Both the position numbers and the translations under genes were made by a program. Below are positions 61,765 through 64,000 of a stretch of 64,000 nt of DNA, piece after piece; the stretch's first letter is position 1, and every line of letters starts with the position of its first letter. Source of the DNA: Vulcanimicrobiota bacterium (GTDB lineage Bacteria; Vulcanimicrobiota; Vulcanimicrobiia; Vulcanimicrobiales; Vulcanimicrobiaceae); assembly GCA_027459645.1 (NCBI GenBank), contig DAIDHQ010000012.1:1-64000 (forward strand). The letters run 5' to 3'. The notes beneath the pieces were generated by a model. The model saw only the letters and a program-made list of their open reading frames with translations. It was not told the DNA's origin and searched no databases.

Positions 61765-62547
61765 GTGTCTGTTGTGACTATGCGCGAGCTCCTCGAGGCC
61801 GGCGTCCATTTCGGTCATCAAACCCGGCGCTGGAACCCGAAGATGAAACCGTACATCTTCCAGGAGCGCAACGGCATCTACATCATCGATCTCGCGCTCA
61901 CCGTGCAGAAGCTGCGCGAGACCTACGACGCCGTCAAGCAGATGGCGCGTGAAAAGAAAGTCATTCTCTTCGTCGGTACCAAGAAGCAAGCGCAAGACGT
62001 CGTGCGTGAAGAAGCCGAACGCGCGGGCACGTTCTTCATCAACCAGCGCTGGCTCGGCGGAACGCTGACGAACTTCTCGACGATTCAAAAGCGCATCGCG
62101 CGCCTGCGCGAACTCGAAGGCATGAAGCTTCAGGGCGATTTCGACCGTCTTCCGAAGAAAGAAGTCGCGAAGCTCTCCGACGAGATGAACAAGCTCGAGC
62201 GCTTCCTGGGCGGCATCAAAGACATGCACCGCTTGCCGGATGCGGTCTTTATCGTGGATCCGAAGAAAGAGCGCATCGCGGTTCTCGAAGCGCAAAAGCT
62301 CAATATTCCGATCATCGCCGTGATCGATACGAACTGCGATCCCGACGAGATCGACTATCCGATTCCCGGTAACGACGACGCGATTCGCGCGGTGAAGCTG
62401 ATGGTCAGCAAAATCGCCGACGCGATCATCGAAGGTAAGACCGAGGGCGAAAGCTCGTACGACGTCGAGACGGCGTACGCCGAAGCGGACGACGCCGACG
62501 CGGACGAAGCCCCGATGACCCTTGCCGAAGCCGAAGCCGCACTCTAA
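61765..62547 (+). CDS. rpsB: 30S ribosomal protein S2
   Basis: A 260-residue small-subunit protein. [20 protein letters not shown] is the diagnostic start; [20 protein letters not shown] and [20 protein letters not shown] follow, with [27 protein letters not shown]. The GTG at 61765, 8 bases after an AGGGAG, gives the canonical N-terminus; an upstream ATG at 61684 would add unrelated residues. The acidic C-terminal tail is about 25 residues long. First gene of rpsB-tsf-pyrH-frr. Confidence 0.97.
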   Translation: MSVVTMRELLEAGVHFGHQTRRWNPKMKPYIFQERNGIYIIDLALTVQKLRETYDAVKQMAREKKVILFVGTKKQAQDVVREEAERAGTFFINQRWLGGTLTNFSTIQKRIARLRELEGMKLQGDFDRLPKKEVAKLSDEMNKLERFLGGIKDMHRLPDAVFIVDPKKERIAVLEAQKLNIPIIAVIDTNCDPDEIDYPIPGNDDAIRAVKLMVSKIADAIIEGKTEGESSYDVETAYAEADDADADEAPMTLAEAEAAL

Positions 62548-62556
62548 GGAGCACCC

Positions 62557-63165
62557 GTGTCCACCACTGCGTATTCACCCAAAGCCGAAGAAGTCAAAGC
62601 GCTGCGCGAAGAGACGAGCGCCCCGATGATGGATTGCCGCAAGGCGCTCATCGAAGCGGGCGGCGACATCTCCAAAGCCAAGGCGCTCTTACTGGAACGC
62701 GGCGCCGCGCAAGCCGAGAAGAAGGCCGAGCGCTCGGCGAACGAAGGCTTGGTCGGCAGCTACATCCATTCCGGCGGCAAGATCGGCGTGCTGGTCGAGG
62801 TCAACTGCGAGACCGACTTCGTCGCTCGCAATCCGAAGTTCGCCGAACTCACGCGCGATATCGCGATGCACGTCGCGGCCATGTCGCCCGAGTACCTCGA
62901 CCGGGCGAGCGTCCCCGAGGACGTCGTCGCCAAGGCCAAGGACGAGTTCCGCGGGGCCGTCCCGGCCGGCAAGCCGCCCGAGGTGGCCGACAAGATCGTC
63001 GAGGGCAAGCTGAACAAGTGGTACGAGGAGCACGTGCTGCTCGACCAGCCCTTCGTGAAGGATGACTCGCTCTCCGTGAACGATTTGATCAACGCGGCGG
63101 TGGGCTCGCTCGGCGAGAACATCAAAGTCCGCCGCTTTGCGAAGTTTGCTCTCGGAGAAGGCTAA
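62557..63165 (+). CDS. tsf: elongation factor Ts
   Basis: A 202-residue nucleotide exchange factor for EF-Tu. [20 protein letters not shown], then [20 protein letters not shown] and [16 protein letters not shown] are the family signature. It is the short form (E. coli has 283 residues), as in Thermus, cyanobacteria and some other phyla. The GTG follows an AAGGAG. Its TAA overlaps the proposed ATT start of pyrH by one base. Confidence 0.97.
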   Translation: MSTTAYSPKAEEVKALREETSAPMMDCRKALIEAGGDISKAKALLLERGAAQAEKKAERSANEGLVGSYIHSGGKIGVLVEVNCETDFVARNPKFAELTRDIAMHVAAMSPEYLDRASVPEDVVAKAKDEFRGAVPAGKPPEVADKIVEGKLNKWYEEHVLLDQPFVKDDSLSVNDLINAAVGSLGENIKVRRFAKFALGEG

Positions 63166-63893
63166 TTCGGTACAAACGGGTCCTCCTGAAAATCTCCGGC
63201 GAAGCGTTCGCCGGAACGGATAGCGGCGTCGACGTCAATACGACGCGCGCGATGGCCGAACAGATCGCGGACGTGAGCCGCGCCGGAGTCTCCGTTGCCG
63301 TCGTCGTCGGCGGCGGCAACATCTGGCGCGGCAAAGTCCACGAAGAGGCCGGCATGGATCGCGCGACGGCCGATTACATGGGCATGCTCGCGACCGTGAT
63401 TAACGCGCTTGCCCTGCAAGACGCGCTCGAACGCATGGGCGTTCCCTCGCGCGTGCAGACCGCGATCGCGATGCACCAAATCGCCGAACCGTACATCCGG
63501 CGCCGAGCGATGCGTCATCTGGAAAAAGGACGCGTCGTGATTTTTGCGGCGGGAACCGGCAATCCGTACTTCACGACCGATACGACGGCTGCGTTACGCG
63601 CGGTCGAAATCGGCGCCGAAGCGATTCTGAAGGCCACCAAGGTCGACGGCATTTACACGGCCGATCCGATGAAAGATCCCACCGCCACCCGGTTCGAAGC
63701 TCTCGACTATATGGACGTGCTCCAGCGCGGCCTCGAAGTCATGGATTCGACCGCGATGGCGCTATGCATGGATAACAAACTGCCGATCGTCGTATTCGAC
63801 ATGGCCGTTCCGGGCAACATTCGCCGCGTGATCGAAGGCGAAACGATCGGAACGATCGTCGGCGCGCAGATGACAACCGGAGGAGTTCGCTAA
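63165..63893 (+). CDS. pyrH: UMP kinase with an apparent ATT start codon
   Basis: A 242-residue hexameric UMP kinase, which phosphorylates UMP to UDP. The N-terminus, [16 protein letters not shown], is the expected PyrH start, then [26 protein letters not shown] ([20 protein letters not shown]) and [20 protein letters not shown]. No ATG, GTG or TTG lies in frame at the right place; the codon at the N-terminus is ATT (63165-63167), overlapping the tsf stop as TAATT, with GGAGAAGG upstream at 63154-63161. The first in-frame ATG (63252) would remove the phosphate-binding loop. ATT starts are known in infC. Confidence 0.93.
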   Translation: MRYKRVLLKISGEAFAGTDSGVDVNTTRAMAEQIADVSRAGVSVAVVVGGGNIWRGKVHEEAGMDRATADYMGMLATVINALALQDALERMGVPSRVQTAIAMHQIAEPYIRRRAMRHLEKGRVVIFAAGTGNPYFTTDTTAALRAVEIGAEAILKATKVDGIYTADPMKDPTATRFEALDYMDVLQRGLEVMDSTAMALCMDNKLPIVVFDMAVPGNIRRVIEGETIGTIVGAQMTTGGVR

Positions 63894-63894
63894 A

Positions 63895-64000
63895 GTGGCG
63901 GATTTTTTCAAAGACGTCGAATCGAAGATGAACAAGTGCATCGAGGCGACGCGTAACGATTTTGCATCGATTCGGACGGGACGAGCGACGCCGGCGCTGC
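63895..64000 (+). CDS. frr: ribosome recycling factor, 5' part
   Basis: Begins GTG at 63895, preceded by GGAGGAG, one base after the pyrH stop, and runs off the window. The 35 visible residues (ADFFKDVESKMNKCIEATRN, then FASIRTGRATPAL) match the N-terminus of RRF, which splits post-termination ribosomes together with EF-G. Confidence 0.95.
   Translation, partial: MADFFKDVESKMNKCIEATRNDFASIRTGRATPAL

Noticed and set aside
1..64000. CRISPR arrays, tRNA/rRNA genes, insertion sequences, prophage
   Set aside because: No spaced direct repeats, cloverleaf with CCA end, transposase or phage structural genes were seen on either strand.

Overview
The window reads as a stretch of chromosome from a GC-rich, diderm, flagellated bacterium. 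P-ring and L-ring genes (flgI, flgH) imply an outer membrane, and a short EF-Ts, FliW/CsrA control of flagellin and TPR-rich glycosyltransferases narrow it further. The gene mix reminds me of Candidatus Eremiobacterota (WPS-2) and relatives, but this is a guess from gene content; a 16S or marker-gene tree would be needed. Nearly all of the DNA is coding, with many 4-base stop/start overlaps and frequent GTG, TTG and even one ATT start.

Layout. (1) 1-2331: 3' end of an RHS/YD-repeat polymorphic toxin with a variable C-terminal domain, followed by a small cysteine-rich protein that may be its immunity partner. (2) 2502-6109: aldo/keto reductase, epoxyqueuosine reductase QueG, a LolA-like exported protein and MoaA. 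(3) 6110-7855: a palindromic intergenic element, an ECF sigma factor and a zinc anti-sigma/TonB fusion. (4) 7889-12615: GNAT acetyltransferase, lipoprotein cytochrome c, photolyase, a B-box zinc membrane protein and an MsbA-like ABC exporter.

(5) 12687-34938 is a flagellar cluster: flgB-flgC-fliE, then flgF-flgG-flgA-flgH-flgI-flgJ-flgN-flgK-flgL-fliW-csrA-flagellin, three large glycosyltransferase-type genes, then flaG-fliD-fliS-fliT-like. The flagellin leader carries a sigma-28-type promoter that begins on the csrA stop codon, and a hairpin presenting an ACAGGATG CsrA-type site. (6) 34950-38169 (minus): an operon of ExeA-like AAA ATPase, a DUF11-like protein and a GT2-like protein.

(7) 38211-61198 is a large glycan locus: sugar-nucleotide epimerases and dehydratases (LegB-like, RfbB), nucleotidyltransferases (RfbA-like and a guanylyltransferase-like one), GT2 and GT4 enzymes, three DegT-family proteins (one lacking the PLP lysine), a WbqC-like protein, a methyltransferase, a sulfotransferase, the CysD/CysNC pair that makes its donor PAPS, and an acyl-AMP ligase with a stand-alone ACP. 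Together these suggest a sulfated, acylated, amino-sugar-containing glycan, either on flagella or at the cell surface. The 45.8-52.3 kb part looks lower in GC and may be a more recent insertion.

(8) 61284-64000: a small heptad-repeat protein, then the conserved rpsB-tsf-pyrH-frr translation operon, where pyrH appears to start on ATT. I saw no tRNA, rRNA, CRISPR array, insertion sequence or phage gene.
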